A stretch of 64,000 nucleotides of DNA from Anabaena sp. PCC 7108 (GCF_000332135.1 NZ_KB235896.1:829355-893354); one strand, 5' to 3'. Shown: positions 53,077 to 63,043, counted from the first letter of the stretch. Translations and numbers: made by a program. Notes: generated by a model from the letters alone, not told the origin.

Positions 53077-54795
53077 ATGCTGGTATATTGCAGTAAAAAA
53101 CACGCAAATAATAGTAGTCACAGTTTTTGTACTAACTGTGGGGAAGCATTACCTCTGACTGTCGGACAGGTAATCGATAATCGCTATGAAATTGCGCGTA
53201 TATTGGGACAAGGTGGCTTTGGACGCAGTTATTTGGCGCTTGATAGGCAAAAATCGCGTCAAACTTGTGTTTTAAAGGAATTTGCACCTCAAGTTGTCAA
53301 ACCACAAGATTTACAAAAAGCTAAAGAACTATTTGAACGGGAAGCAAGTGTCCTCCGAAAAATTCAGCATCCTCAAATTCCGCGTTTTCACGCTTCCTTT
53401 GCAGCAAAAATTGGCACTAAAGATTTTTTCTTTTTGGTACAAGATTATATTGAGGGTGAAAATTATTACCAATTATTTGAACATCGTCAAAGTCTGGGAA
53501 AATCTTTTAGTGAGGAGGAAGTTGTTAACCTCCTGCACCATATTCTCCCTGTGCTGACTTATATTCACTCTCTAGATATTGTTCACCGCGATATCTCACC
53601 GGATAATTTAATTTTACGTCAAAGTGATAATTTACCCGTATTGATTGATTTTGGTGGTGTGAAACAGTTACCCGCTTCTCAGGGTTTTTGGCGAACGCAG
53701 TTGGGTGGAGATGGAACTTTATTAGGTAAAAAAGGCTACGCACCGGAAGAACAGTTAATCCAAGGAAAAGTATTTAAAAGTAGTGATTTATATTCTTTAG
53801 CGGTGACGGCTTTGGTGTTAATTACTGGGAGAGAACCGCAATCACTTTATGACAGCTATAACGGAAATTGGTACTGGGGAAAGGAAATTAAGGTGAGTCC
53901 GAAATTAGAATCGGTCTTAAAGAAGATGTTGGCATATAAACCGAGCGATCGCTATCAACAAGCTGATCAAGTTCTTCAAGATTTACCCGCACCATCTTCT
54001 GTCCATACGGCAAATACCATGCTAACTCCTGTCAAAAGCCAGAATACTTATATGACTAAACTGAAAACTATGGTAGCTGCCCCAGGTATAAAAAACGCTA
54101 AGGCTATTAGTAGTAAATTCCATAACAAGACTCAAGTTATTGTCCAACAAATACCTATGCCAGCATGGTTACGCCCCTTTGCTGTCAGCTTTTTGGGAAC
54201 TAGTGCCATTGTTTTAGCTGGTGCTGGTGTTTGGGCATTAGGAACTTATGCTTTTCGCTCCGTAACATCAATTACATTTCCAGGAATTTCATTACCGCAA
54301 ATTCCCTTAGGAGGAAATCCAGCTAGTCAACCAGTAAGTGACAAAACAAGAACCCGCGACATTCAAAAAATTTTCAGTCGTCGTCAACAGCTAGAAATTC
54401 CTTCAGGATTTTTCACAAGGATGGTAGATGAAATATTTTATACTCAAAAACCAGAACTAAAAGGACGCAGTATCTCTACTAAGCCCGAAGATGCAGCTTT
54501 ACGGGATGTATGGTATGGTGTTGCTGATGATTTATTAGATAAAATAGAACGTGCTAATCTCAGTGTCTCAGCCCGTCGTCAACTAGGAAGCTATACTAGA
54601 CAAGATTACGAAAATTGGGGAAAACTGGCACGGTTAGGTAAATTGGGTAAATATAAATCTCTTGAACAACTTAGGGCGGACACTTATGAAAAATTTGACC
54701 CGTTGTTTCCTGGTCAAGAGCGTGGGAAACTAAATCAACAGACATTCCTACAAGTTTGGTATGCGATCGCATCTGATAAAGTAGGGAACAGGTGA
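53077..54795 (+). CDS. Ser/Thr protein kinase with zinc-ribbon N-terminus and C-terminal helical domain (first of a tandem pair)
   Basis: About 572 residues. A short Cys ribbon (C5, C18, C21) precedes the kinase domain (~33-305) with GQGGFGRSYL, VLKEF lysine, HRDISPDN and IDFGGVK. A membrane helix (~365-390; FAVSFLGTSAIVLAGAGVWAL) and a C-terminal domain (~415-570; SRRQQLEIPSGFF, LKGRSIS, RRQLGSYTRQDYENW) follow; the same domain ends the next kinase before its extra parts. The lysine of HRDxKPxN is serine, as in a cyanobacterial subgroup of Hanks kinases; activity is uncertain. ATG 53077 is preferred over TTG 53053. The next kinase starts 74 bases downstream. Confidence 0.87.
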   Translation: MLVYCSKKHANNSSHSFCTNCGEALPLTVGQVIDNRYEIARILGQGGFGRSYLALDRQKSRQTCVLKEFAPQVVKPQDLQKAKELFEREASVLRKIQHPQIPRFHASFAAKIGTKDFFFLVQDYIEGENYYQLFEHRQSLGKSFSEEEVVNLLHHILPVLTYIHSLDIVHRDISPDNLILRQSDNLPVLIDFGGVKQLPASQGFWRTQLGGDGTLLGKKGYAPEEQLIQGKVFKSSDLYSLAVTALVLITGREPQSLYDSYNGNWYWGKEIKVSPKLESVLKKMLAYKPSDRYQQADQVLQDLPAPSSVHTANTMLTPVKSQNTYMTKLKTMVAAPGIKNAKAISSKFHNKTQVIVQQIPMPAWLRPFAVSFLGTSAIVLAGAGVWALGTYAFRSVTSITFPGISLPQIPLGGNPASQPVSDKTRTRDIQKIFSRRQQLEIPSGFFTRMVDEIFYTQKPELKGRSISTKPEDAALRDVWYGVADDLLDKIERANLSVSARRQLGSYTRQDYENWGKLARLGKLGKYKSLEQLRADTYEKFDPLFPGQERGKLNQQTFLQVWYAIASDKVGNR

Positions 54796-54866
54796 CAGGT
54801 GACAGGTGACAGGGTAAGAACCTATTTTCTCAATTACGAATTACGAATTACGAATTACGAATTACT
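54790..54866. repeat. Two heptamer arrays between the tandem kinases
   Basis: Four ACAGGTG units (~54790-54820) and about five AATTACG units (~54834-54866). The second motif is the complement of the long array at 56961-57119. Confidence 0.85.
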
Positions 54867-54869
54867 AAT

Positions 54870-56963
54870 ATGTATTGTTCTCAAGGACATCAAAATCCCT
54901 CTGGTAGTAAGTTTTGTCTCCAATGTGGGGAGAAAATGTTAGAGAAGACTATAAGTTCTGGTATTCAAGCTGGACTAACTTTGAATGATCGCTATGTCAT
55001 TGTACGTCAACTTGGACAAGGAGGGTTTGGACGGACTTATTTAGCTGAAGATATCAACCGCTTCCGAGAACCTTGTGTTTTAAAAGAATTCTCTCCCCAA
55101 GTTCAAACTCCCTACGTTGTCCAAAAAGCTGAAGAACTATTTCAGAGGGAAGCAAGTGTTCTTTATAAATTGCAACATCCCCAAATTCCCAAATTTAGAG
55201 AACTATTACAGATCAATTTACAAGGGAAAGAATACTTATTTTTGGTACAAGATCATGTAGACGGGGAAACTTATAATTCTTTATTAGATAGCCGTAAACA
55301 ACAGGGTTTAAGATTTACAGAAATAGAAGTCCGTCAGCTATTACAGCAAATTTTACCAGTATTGGCATATATTCACTCGGTCGGTGTGATTCACCGCGAT
55401 ATTTCCCCTGATAACTTAATGCTGAGGAATGCTGATCAATTACCAGTATTAATTGATTTTGGTGGTGTTAAACAAGTTGCCGCAACCGTCGCTTCTCAAT
55501 ATTACCAAACCGAAACAATGGCATCTCCCACACCTGCAACGCTATTGGGAAAAATCGGATTTGCACCCCCAGAACAAATGCAAACCGGTGTGGTGTCTCC
55601 TCACAGTGACTTATATGCGTTAGCAGTGACAGTGTTAGTTTTACTGACAGGTAAACAACCCCAAGAGTTAATTGATACTTATAATTTTAGTTGGCAATGG
55701 CGGCGGGAAGTGAGTGTTAGTCCGGCATTGGGACAGATAATAGATAAAATGTTATCGACAAATGTGAGCGATCGCTATCAATCAGCCCGTCAAGTTATTC
55801 AAGCCCTTAACCCACCACCAGTTAATTATCCCGCTACACAACCACCTACTCCCACACAACCCCCCATATCTGCAACTGTCGCAGTTTCTCCCCCCAAAAT
55901 CCCAGCACCCCAACCTGTGCTGAGTCCCACTCCGCCAACCCCAAGTATTTGGACAGCAACCAACGTCTTTATTGTTACCTTAGCTGTATTTGCCAGCGCA
56001 GGTATACTTTGGTGGGGATTCCATAACCGTACACAGGATATAGGAGGAAGTAGTGCGACAATTACATCTAGTCCTACCCCGACTGAAACTGAGTCACCTG
56101 AACCGGAAGTAAATTATTCACCAGAGGAAAAACAACGCAAAGAAAGATTGAGCGCTCGCCGTCAACAATTAAGTATAGATTTTAACTTCTATATTAGTTT
56201 AGTTAATCAAGTATTTTGGGATAAAAACCCCAGTTTAAAAGGACGTACCCTCAGCAATAATCCAGAAGATGAAAGTTTAAGGGCAGAATGGGATAAAACC
56301 GCCGCTCAAGTCCTAGAAAAGCTGTCAGCAATCAGTTTTAACTCCCGTCGTCAACTGGGAACTTACACAGCAGCAGAACGCGATCGCTGGAAGGTGGAAG
56401 TTAACAAAATCAACGTTGGTAGTCGTTCTTTATATGATTTAGGTGATGCGGCTTTTTTAAGTGAATTTCCTGAACAGCGCGGTAAAGATTTTCTCAAACA
56501 ACCCATTGGGCAAGTTTGGTACGGATTTGTAAATGATCAACTTAACGCTATTCTTGCCAACAGCGCATTTCAAAGAATAGTATTTCCTGAAGGTGGTACA
56601 AGTAAAACAGTTAGCGGAACTCTCCAACCAGGAAGAGGTAAAGTTTTCATTGCGGGACTTGCTAAAGATCAAATTATGGAAGTTAATCTAGAAGCAAGTT
56701 CAAAAGTTTTACTATCAATTTATTCTCCCTCTGGGAAAATCGTATTTTTAGAAGATTCCCAACAGCGGACTGTATCCAAGACATTACCAGAAAAAGGATT
56801 TTATGAATTTGTCGTTGTTTCCACAGCCTCAGAACCCCTAGAGTATCAACTGACTGTCAGAGCAGAAAATCCCCCAGAACCAGAACCCACAGAAACACCA
56901 ACGGAAACACCCACAGAAGAACCGACACCAACACCTACACCTACAGAAACACTGACACCATAA
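54870..56963 (+). CDS. Ser/Thr protein kinase with C-terminal PPC-like domain (second of a tandem pair)
   Basis: 697 residues. Cys ribbon (C3, C16, C19), kinase domain (~40-310; GQGGFGRTYL, HRDISPDN, IDFGGVK), Pro-rich linker, membrane helix (~365-385; VFIVTLAVFASAGILWWGF), a helical domain shared with the preceding kinase (~425-575; LSARRQQLSIDFNF, RRQLGTYTAAERDRW), a PPC-like beta domain (~585-675) and a Pro/Thr/Glu tail. The layout suggests an outside sensor part coupled to an inner kinase. The catalytic loop has Ser instead of Lys (HRDISPDN). The stop codon is formed by the first unit of a long heptamer array. Confidence 0.87.
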   Translation: MYCSQGHQNPSGSKFCLQCGEKMLEKTISSGIQAGLTLNDRYVIVRQLGQGGFGRTYLAEDINRFREPCVLKEFSPQVQTPYVVQKAEELFQREASVLYKLQHPQIPKFRELLQINLQGKEYLFLVQDHVDGETYNSLLDSRKQQGLRFTEIEVRQLLQQILPVLAYIHSVGVIHRDISPDNLMLRNADQLPVLIDFGGVKQVAATVASQYYQTETMASPTPATLLGKIGFAPPEQMQTGVVSPHSDLYALAVTVLVLLTGKQPQELIDTYNFSWQWRREVSVSPALGQIIDKMLSTNVSDRYQSARQVIQALNPPPVNYPATQPPTPTQPPISATVAVSPPKIPAPQPVLSPTPPTPSIWTATNVFIVTLAVFASAGILWWGFHNRTQDIGGSSATITSSPTPTETESPEPEVNYSPEEKQRKERLSARRQQLSIDFNFYISLVNQVFWDKNPSLKGRTLSNNPEDESLRAEWDKTAAQVLEKLSAISFNSRRQLGTYTAAERDRWKVEVNKINVGSRSLYDLGDAAFLSEFPEQRGKDFLKQPIGQVWYGFVNDQLNAILANSAFQRIVFPEGGTSKTVSGTLQPGRGKVFIAGLAKDQIMEVNLEASSKVLLSIYSPSGKIVFLEDSQQRTVSKTLPEKGFYEFVVVSTASEPLEYQLTVRAENPPEPEPTETPTETPTEEPTPTPTPTETLTP

Positions 56964-57119
56964 TTCGTAATTCGTAATTCGTAATTCGTAATTCGTAATT
57001 CGTAATTCGTAATTCGTAATTCGTAATTCGTAATTCGTAATTCGTAATTCGTAATTCGTAATTCGTAATTCGTAATTCGTAATTCGTAATTCGTAATTCG
57101 TAATTCGTAATTCGTAATT
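56961..57119. repeat. Heptanucleotide array TAATTCG, about 22 units
   Basis: About 160 bases of uninterrupted TAATTCG. The array starts in the stop codon of the upstream kinase gene and has no point changes. It is a short tandemly repeated repetitive sequence (STRR) as described in heterocystous cyanobacteria. A frame read on the minus strand through it (ITNYELR repeated) is an artefact. Confidence 0.95.
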
Positions 57120-57183
57120 ATAGCCGTGGACAGGGTGGTTAGGACATCAATTGATAATAAAACTCTCACTACAAGAGGGTTTT

Positions 57184-57230
<47 letters not shown>

Positions 57231-57238
57231 TGCTGTAA

Positions 57239-57604
57239 TTACATCCGGTTACGTCTATAAATAAGATTTAATTCCTCTTGATGTTGCCAAGCCCAATCTG
57301 CTAACACGGCGATGGGTTCAATTAATTTTTCACCAAAGGGCGTAAGTTTATATTCTACTTTTGGCGGTACGACTGGATAAACAGTACGTTCAACAATTCC
57401 GTCTGATTCTAACTGTCTGAGAGTTTGCGTCAGCATCTTTTTGGATATTCCCGGAATCTGGCGTTGAAACTCACTATATCGTATAGTTCCAGAACGCAGG
57501 ATACACAAAATTAGCGGTGTCCATTTATCTCCCACTATATCAAGCATTTGTCGTACAGGGCAGTCTTGACTCAGGAGAATTGGACGCTGTTCCTTGGGAA
57601 CCAT
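57239..57604 (-). CDS. HxlR-family transcriptional regulator
   Basis: About 121 residues, one winged helix-turn-helix: CPVRQMLDIVGDKWTPLILCIL at the start, SEFQRQIPGISKKMLTQTLRQLESDGIVERTVYP as recognition part and YKLTPFGEKL. The cysteine C19 (in DCPV) is the conserved HxlR/HypR position that can sense electrophiles or disulfide stress in some members. It diverges from two SDR genes, with 69 bases between starts, so it probably controls them. The frame reaches 57637; ATG 57604 (MVPKEQRP) is preferred. Confidence 0.9.
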   Translation of the reverse strand: MVPKEQRPILLSQDCPVRQMLDIVGDKWTPLILCILRSGTIRYSEFQRQIPGISKKMLTQTLRQLESDGIVERTVYPVVPPKVEYKLTPFGEKLIEPIAVLADWAWQHQEELNLIYRRNRM

Positions 57605-57673
57605 AAAGTGCCTACTTGTCAAAAAGATTCCATTCAATCAGACTACTGTAGTGCTGGAACTGGAGTAAAGAGA

Positions 57674-58429
57674 ATGAACTCATTAGCAAACAAAGTTGCG
57701 CTAGTTACGGGTGGAACTTCTGGAATTGGACGCACAACAGCGATCGCATTTGCTCGTGCAGGGGCTAAGGTTGTGGTGGCTGGAAGGCGTGAAGAAGAAG
57801 GTAATGAAACTATCCGTCTTATTCGTGAAGCTGGTAGCGACGGTTTATTTGTGAAAGCCGATGTAGCTCAAGAGGCAGATGTCAAAGCACTCATTACCGC
57901 CACAGTAAATACCTTTGGTAGCCTTGATATCGCCTTTAATAATGCGGGACTGCTGGGGGAAAATGCTTTGTTAGCAGACCAATCAGAGCAAGCTTATGAC
58001 CGACTTTTTGGAGTTAATGTTAAGGGTGTTTTTCTCTGTTTGAAATACGAAATTGCCCAGATGTTAACTCAAGGGAAGGGGGGAACGATTGTTAACACTT
58101 CATCTATTAACGGTTTCCGTCCATTAGCACCTGGACTTTCCCTGTACGACACCTCAAAAGCTGCTGTGGTAATGCTGACAAAATCAGCAGCGTTAGAATA
58201 TGCAGCCCAAAAAATTCGGATTAATGCGATCGCTCCTGGCCCTATTGAAACTGAGATGCTAAATCAGGCTACAGGCGGCAATTCTAAAGCTTTTGAAAGT
58301 TTTGTGCCAGCAGGACGTTTAGGACAGCCTAATGACATTGCTAATGCTGTCCTCTGGCTTTGTTCAGATGCTGCTGATTTTATCAATGGTCATACTCTGG
58401 CAGTAGATGGTGGAATTTTGGCTGCTTAA
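57674..58429 (+). CDS. Short-chain dehydrogenase/reductase (classical SDR)
   Basis: 251 residues. The cofactor loop TGGTSGIG, the NNAG motif, catalytic Ser (VNTSSINGF) and YDTSK (YxxxK) are all present, and the C-terminal end NGHTLAVDGGI is typical of FabG/glucose-dehydrogenase-like SDRs. An Arg after GRR in the second strand (VVAGRREEEG) suggests NADP(H). The substrate is unknown. The frame runs upstream to 57548, into the regulator gene, but ATG 57674 begins the domain. It is followed by another SDR after 33 bases; together they look like an HxlR-controlled operon for detoxification. Confidence 0.9.
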   Translation: MNSLANKVALVTGGTSGIGRTTAIAFARAGAKVVVAGRREEEGNETIRLIREAGSDGLFVKADVAQEADVKALITATVNTFGSLDIAFNNAGLLGENALLADQSEQAYDRLFGVNVKGVFLCLKYEIAQMLTQGKGGTIVNTSSINGFRPLAPGLSLYDTSKAAVVMLTKSAALEYAAQKIRINAIAPGPIETEMLNQATGGNSKAFESFVPAGRLGQPNDIANAVLWLCSDAADFINGHTLAVDGGILAA

Positions 58430-58462
58430 ATATCTGTTTGGAAAAACAAAAGGAATGTAATT

Positions 58463-59185
58463 ATGAGCAAATTAGCAGGTAAAGTTGTATTTATCCCCGG
58501 TGGTGCAGGTAATGTAGGTGAAGGCATTGTGCGGTCATTTCTCAAAGCTGGTGCGATCGTTGCAGTTCCATCTCGTAAACCCGAAAAACTAGAGGAACTA
58601 CGCACATATCTAGGTGATATTGCCACAAGCGATCAATTTATTCCCATTGTCGGAGAAATTAGCCAAATTGAAGATGCAGAACGCATTCGTGACCAAATAC
58701 TCAAGCAGTTTGGTAAACTTGACGCTGTGGTTGCTTCCCTTGGAGGTTGGTGGTTTGGAAACAAGCCGATAACAGAGGTATCAATCGCTGAATGGCAACA
58801 ATATCTGAATAGCAATTTAACCAGTCATTTTATCACTGCTCGGACTTTTCTGCCTCTTTTGAAAGAACAAAAAGGCGCTAGTTACACACTCATAGGAGGA
58901 GCAGCAGCAGAAAATGCCGTTCCTAATGTTAGTTTAGTCAGCATTCCAGCCGCTGGACAACTGATGCTGGCTCAGATATTGATGGCGGAAAATAAGAATA
59001 GTGGTGTGCGAATTAATGAAGTTATTATCCATAGTTGGGTAGCAACTCGTGTTAGCCAAGAACAAAGTCAACCTAGTTGGATTACAACTGAGGATATTGG
59101 TGAGTTTACCGCTTGGCTTGCTTCTGATGCTGCATCTATGGTGAATGGTAGTCTTTTACGTTTATATGAAAAGCCTGCTGTTTAA
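58463..59185 (+). CDS. SDR-fold protein lacking the catalytic YxxxK motif
   Basis: 240 residues. The Rossmann start (KVVFIPGGAGNVGEGIVRSF) and the helix pattern are of the SDR family, but the NNAG position reads ASLGG and the YxxxK site reads SIPAAGQLM, so neither Tyr nor Lys is present. The C-terminal DAASMVNGSLLRLYEKP is SDR-like. It may bind a nucleotide as a regulator or catalyse a different step. It starts 33 bases after the active SDR with the ribosome binding site AGGAATG-type, so the two are likely co-expressed. Confidence 0.85.
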   Translation: MSKLAGKVVFIPGGAGNVGEGIVRSFLKAGAIVAVPSRKPEKLEELRTYLGDIATSDQFIPIVGEISQIEDAERIRDQILKQFGKLDAVVASLGGWWFGNKPITEVSIAEWQQYLNSNLTSHFITARTFLPLLKEQKGASYTLIGGAAAENAVPNVSLVSIPAAGQLMLAQILMAENKNSGVRINEVIIHSWVATRVSQEQSQPSWITTEDIGEFTAWLASDAASMVNGSLLRLYEKPAV

Positions 59186-59268
59186 ATTCGGCTTGGTGAT
59201 GTTTTAAATATAGTCGTAGGGACATAGAAATCCTGTGTCTCTACATAGTCTATGTACTGGAAAATATA

Positions 59269-61110
59269 TTATTGTTTACTCGGAATTTGGATGATAAATT
59301 CAGTTCCCCTGCCAATATTAGAGGAACACTCTAATTTACCATGATGTTTTTCAGTAATAATTTGATAGCTAATAGCCATTCCTATTCCTGTTCCTTTACC
59401 TATGGGTTTGGTAGTAAAAAATGGGTCGAAGATGCGATTTTTTACATCTTCTGACATTCCTATTCCATTATCATATATCCTGATTTCTACCCATTGCTTA
59501 TCTATAACCTTAGTCCTAATTGTAATCTGATTGGGATTTGCCTTAATCTCTTGAAAAGTTAGATTAATATTGCTTTCTTCAAGAGCATCAATTGCATTAG
59601 CTATAATATTCATAAAAACTTGATTTAATTGCCCAGCATAACATTCTACTTCGGGTAAATTACCATAATCTCGAATAATCTCAATTTCTGGCTGTTCAGA
59701 TTTAGCTTTCAGACGATGTTGTAAAATTAATAAAGTGCTTTCAATCCCATCATGTAGATCAACTTGTTTAAATTCCGCTTCATCAAGGCGGGAAAAATTA
59801 CGCAAAGATAGAACAATATCACGAATACGTCTAGTTCCTATCTCCATAGAATTAATAATTTTGGGCATATCTGCTAGTAAAAATTCTAAGTCAATCTCTT
59901 TTTCTAACTTTTGAATTTTTGGATTATTATTACTATGATTTTCTTGATATAAACTAACTAGTTTTAATAAATCTTCAGAATACTGCTTCAAATGGGCAAT
60001 ATTGCCATGAATAAAGTTAACTGGATTATTAATTTCATGGGCAACTCCTGCTACTAATTGACCTAAACTGGACATTTTTTCACTTTGAATAACTTGTGAC
60101 TGGTTTAACTTCAATTCTTGGAGGGTATCTTGTAACTCTAAAGTCCTTTCTTCTACTTTTTCTTCTAAAGTTTCATTAGCTTGTTTGAGACGAAATTCTG
60201 CCCACCACTTTTCTCGAACGGCTGCGGATAAAACTAAAGAAGTGAGGGCAAATACCCCAATAAAAGATTGTAATAAAACCATAGATGCTATCGTTGATGG
60301 ACGATGGAACGATCCTGTACCGCTAACTACTCCCCATACAGCAAGAGAATTAATTAAAAGTGTAATTAATGTGGTTTCTTGTAACCGAAAACGAAAAGCA
60401 CACCAGATTAAAATAGGTAAGAATGTATATTCTAAAGGATAACCCAACCCAAAAGAAATTTTACTAATTATCCCCACTATAACTATTATTAAAAATAATT
60501 CTATTTTCCCTGATGAAGGAAGTTTTTGTTGGTGTTTAAAGGGTTTAATCCATATTAATAAGGTAGGACTAATAACTAAAATTGCTAAAGAGATGCTAAT
60601 CCACCATCCCCACCAAATGAGAGCATAAGCATCCCAAGAAGTAGCTTTAGTAATATATAAGAATCCTGCAGCAATATTAGAAGTAATAAAACATTCACTC
60701 AACACAATTCCTATAAATTTAAAGATGTCTTGAGTTTTTTCTAGAAAATTACGATTAGGAATAAACTTATTAACTAATAAGTATATGATTACCGGATCTA
60801 AAGTATCAGTCAAAGAAATAACAAGAGCAATTAATTTACCATGATTATAATTGTGATAAAGCCACGTATTAACAATTATTTCACTTAAGAAAATAGCTGG
60901 TAAGAATGAAAAATCAAAAAGGAACATTCCTGCCATATAAATTCCTGATGATGGCCAAAGAACTGTGCTACCATTATCAAAGGAAATACTAACAATAAGT
61001 TTAGTTAATAAAAAATGAATTACAGGCAAACAAATCAAAGATAAAAGGGCTGTTTTGTTAAAAACAAAAGAGATTTTATTCTTAAGGGACATAAAATTAA
61101 ATTTGTTCAT
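59269..61110 (-). CDS. MASE1-domain sensor histidine kinase
   Basis: 613 residues. An N-terminal MASE1 membrane sensor (~15-300, eight or more helices; GSTVLWPSSGIYMAGM is typical), a coiled coil (~305-345), HisKA with the phospho-acceptor in LVAGVAHEINNPVNFIHGN, and HATPase_c (~470-610; NAIDALEE, DNGIGMSEDVKNRIFDPFFTTKPIGKGTGIGMAI). It phosphorylates a response regulator, but none is adjacent, so it is an orphan. The ligand of MASE1 is unknown in general. ATG 61110 is used; residue 7 is a second Met. Confidence 0.92.
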   Translation of the reverse strand: MNKFNFMSLKNKISFVFNKTALLSLICLPVIHFLLTKLIVSISFDNGSTVLWPSSGIYMAGMFLFDFSFLPAIFLSEIIVNTWLYHNYNHGKLIALVISLTDTLDPVIIYLLVNKFIPNRNFLEKTQDIFKFIGIVLSECFITSNIAAGFLYITKATSWDAYALIWWGWWISISLAILVISPTLLIWIKPFKHQQKLPSSGKIELFLIIVIVGIISKISFGLGYPLEYTFLPILIWCAFRFRLQETTLITLLINSLAVWGVVSGTGSFHRPSTIASMVLLQSFIGVFALTSLVLSAAVREKWWAEFRLKQANETLEEKVEERTLELQDTLQELKLNQSQVIQSEKMSSLGQLVAGVAHEINNPVNFIHGNIAHLKQYSEDLLKLVSLYQENHSNNNPKIQKLEKEIDLEFLLADMPKIINSMEIGTRRIRDIVLSLRNFSRLDEAEFKQVDLHDGIESTLLILQHRLKAKSEQPEIEIIRDYGNLPEVECYAGQLNQVFMNIIANAIDALEESNINLTFQEIKANPNQITIRTKVIDKQWVEIRIYDNGIGMSEDVKNRIFDPFFTTKPIGKGTGIGMAISYQIITEKHHGKLECSSNIGRGTEFIIQIPSKQ

Positions 61111-61275
61111 TGATTTATTGATAAATCAATATATTAGTACTTACGCATGGGAAAGGAGAAATCATAAGTTTGGGCTAGGTATTGGACATGAAAAATTTCC
61201 AATGCCATAAAGCAACATATCCTATTACTCACCTCAACAAATAATCTATTTGCATTAATTGGTATCGCAATTGAT

Positions 61276-61698
61276 TTAATTAAAAATAAAATTTAATGCC
61301 TGTTTGATAATTAATTCTTGATCTACCATATTTTTTAACGTTAATTCATCATAAATTCCGCCAAAAGCTTCTAAAGAAGCATTATCTAAAGCTCGATTAT
61401 ACGCTTCTGCTAAAATTTCCTCTATTTCTTGTTTGTTCAGGTAATATCCTCCAGCTTTTCGGCGCTTGTTGATCCGATCAATTGCGTCAATAGCATTGCG
61501 AAGGGAAACATCCCAAGAATGAGTTGTCCTTTTTTCTGCCTGTTGTTTAATTAAATGGACTAAAAGCACTACACAATAGCTATAAATTTTATTGATTTTA
61601 TCTTCTTTGCTCATTTCTTCTAATTCGTCAATTAAAGATAAAGCCGCTTCTAGGTTGCCAGAAACGACTAATTCTCTGAGTTCTAGTAATTCTTCCAT
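61276..61698 (-). CDS. DUF29-like helical protein
   Basis: 140 residues, all helical and acidic. The region LIDELEEMSKEDKINKIYSYCVVLLVHLIKQQAEKR follows the DUF29 plan (acidic helix, then LLxHLIK), though more diverged than the protein at 22228-22671. The function is unknown. It lies downstream of pgk on the same strand, with a strong hairpin between them, so it is probably transcribed on its own. Confidence 0.72.
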   Translation of the reverse strand: MEELLELRELVVSGNLEAALSLIDELEEMSKEDKINKIYSYCVVLLVHLIKQQAEKRTTHSWDVSLRNAIDAIDRINKRRKAGGYYLNKQEIEEILAEAYNRALDNASLEAFGGIYDELTLKNMVDQELIIKQALNFIFN

Positions 61699-61765
61699 GA
61701 TTTGCTCTCTCCTTGAAGTTTGCTATTTCTAGCATAGCGCTGATAATACTATCAACTAAATATCC

Positions 61766-61798
61766 AGATCCCCGACTTCTCCAAGAAATCGGGGATCT
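61766..61798 (-). terminator. Hairpin terminator behind pgk
   Basis: AGATCCCCGACTTCT and AGAAATCGGGGATCT form a nearly perfect 15-base stem with a 3-base loop, 43 bases behind the pgk stop. This hairpin type recurs in cyanobacteria; a degenerate copy is at 44970-45008. Confidence 0.75.
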
Positions 61799-61840
61799 AA
61801 ATACTACTCAAATTGTCATTAGTTAGCGGAATTTAACAGC

Positions 61841-63043
61841 TTACGCTTCATCTAAAGCTGCAATACCAGGTAAAACCTTACCTTCTAGCAACTCTAAACT
61901 AGCACCACCACCGGTAGAAATGTGGCTCATTTGATCAGCCAAACCGACCTTTTCCACAGCGGCTACAGAGTCACCACCACCGATAATGGTAGTTGTGCCG
62001 GTTTTGCCGATTTCTGCTAGAGTATGTGCGATCGCTTCCGTACCCGCAGCAAACTTATCAAACTCAAATACACCCATTGGACCGTTCCAAATCACAGTCT
62101 TACAATCAGCCAAAGCCGCTTGGAAAACCTTGATAGAATCGGGACCAATATCTAAACCCATACCATCGGCAGGGATATCTTCAATGCTGACAGTAGTAGC
62201 ATTAGCATCAGGCGCAAACTTATCTGCGGAGACGATATCTGTAGGTAGCAACAAAGCCACACCGCGTTCTTTGGCCTTAGCTTCCAAAGACTTCGCTAAT
62301 TCCAGCTTATCTTCTTCCACCAAAGACTTACCAACACTCAAACCACGGGCTTTGTAGAAGGTGAAAATCATCCCACCACCAATGATCAGTTTGTCGCACT
62401 TTTCCAACAAAGTTTCAATTACGCCGATTTTGCTGGAAACCTTGGAACCGCCAATAATTGCTGCCAAAGGACGTTGGGGATTTTCGATCGCATTTTGCAG
62501 ATATTCCAATTCCTTCTCCACCAAATATCCAGCCACAGAAGGACTGAGAAACTTGGTTACACCTTCAGTAGAAGCATGGGCGCGGTGTGCAGTACCAAAG
62601 GCATCATTTACATAAAAATCAGCATTAGCTGCCAACTTCTTCGCAAATTCAGGATCGTTTTTCTCTTCTTCTGGGTAAAAGCGGACATTTTCTAGTAACA
62701 GCACTTGGCCATTTTGCAAAGCCGCAACCTTAGCCGCAACATCATCACCGATACAATCATCAGTTTTGACAACTTCTTGTCCCAACAACTCAGAGAGGCG
62801 TTTAGCAACAGGCGTTAGACGCAATTTTTCAGTTACACCCTTGGGACGACCAAAATGGCTGGTTAAAATCACCTTAGCGCCCTTTTCGGTCAAATCCTTG
62901 ATGGTTGGCAGCGCAGCGCGAATGCGAGTATCGTCGGTAATGTTACCTTGATCATCTACAGGAACGTTAAAATCAACCCGCACCAAGGCGCGTTTACCAG
63001 AAATATCAGCCGCAGATAAACTTGCTAAACTTTTTTTGGACAC
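61841..63043 (-). CDS. pgk: Phosphoglycerate kinase
   Basis: 400 residues. It interconverts 1,3-bisphosphoglycerate and 3-phosphoglycerate in glycolysis and the Calvin cycle. Signatures: RVDFNVP near the start, SHFGRPKG, the basic patch with [23 protein letters not shown], and the nucleotide site [15 protein letters not shown] and [11 protein letters not shown]. The start is GTG 63043 with AGGAGG seven bases upstream. It diverges from a universal stress protein gene. Full length, no oddities. Confidence 0.98.
   Translation of the reverse strand: MSKKSLASLSAADISGKRALVRVDFNVPVDDQGNITDDTRIRAALPTIKDLTEKGAKVILTSHFGRPKGVTEKLRLTPVAKRLSELLGQEVVKTDDCIGDDVAAKVAALQNGQVLLLENVRFYPEEEKNDPEFAKKLAANADFYVNDAFGTAHRAHASTEGVTKFLSPSVAGYLVEKELEYLQNAIENPQRPLAAIIGGSKVSSKIGVIETLLEKCDKLIIGGGMIFTFYKARGLSVGKSLVEEDKLELAKSLEAKAKERGVALLLPTDIVSADKFAPDANATTVSIEDIPADGMGLDIGPDSIKVFQAALADCKTVIWNGPMGVFEFDKFAAGTEAIAHTLAEIGKTGTTTIIGGGDSVAAVEKVGLADQMSHISTGGGASLELLEGKVLPGIAALDEA

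Noticed and set aside
56846-57169. Minus-strand frame coding for repeated ITNYELR
   Set aside because: It is the translation of the heptamer array plus the antisense of the kinase tail; the repeat is open in this frame by chance.
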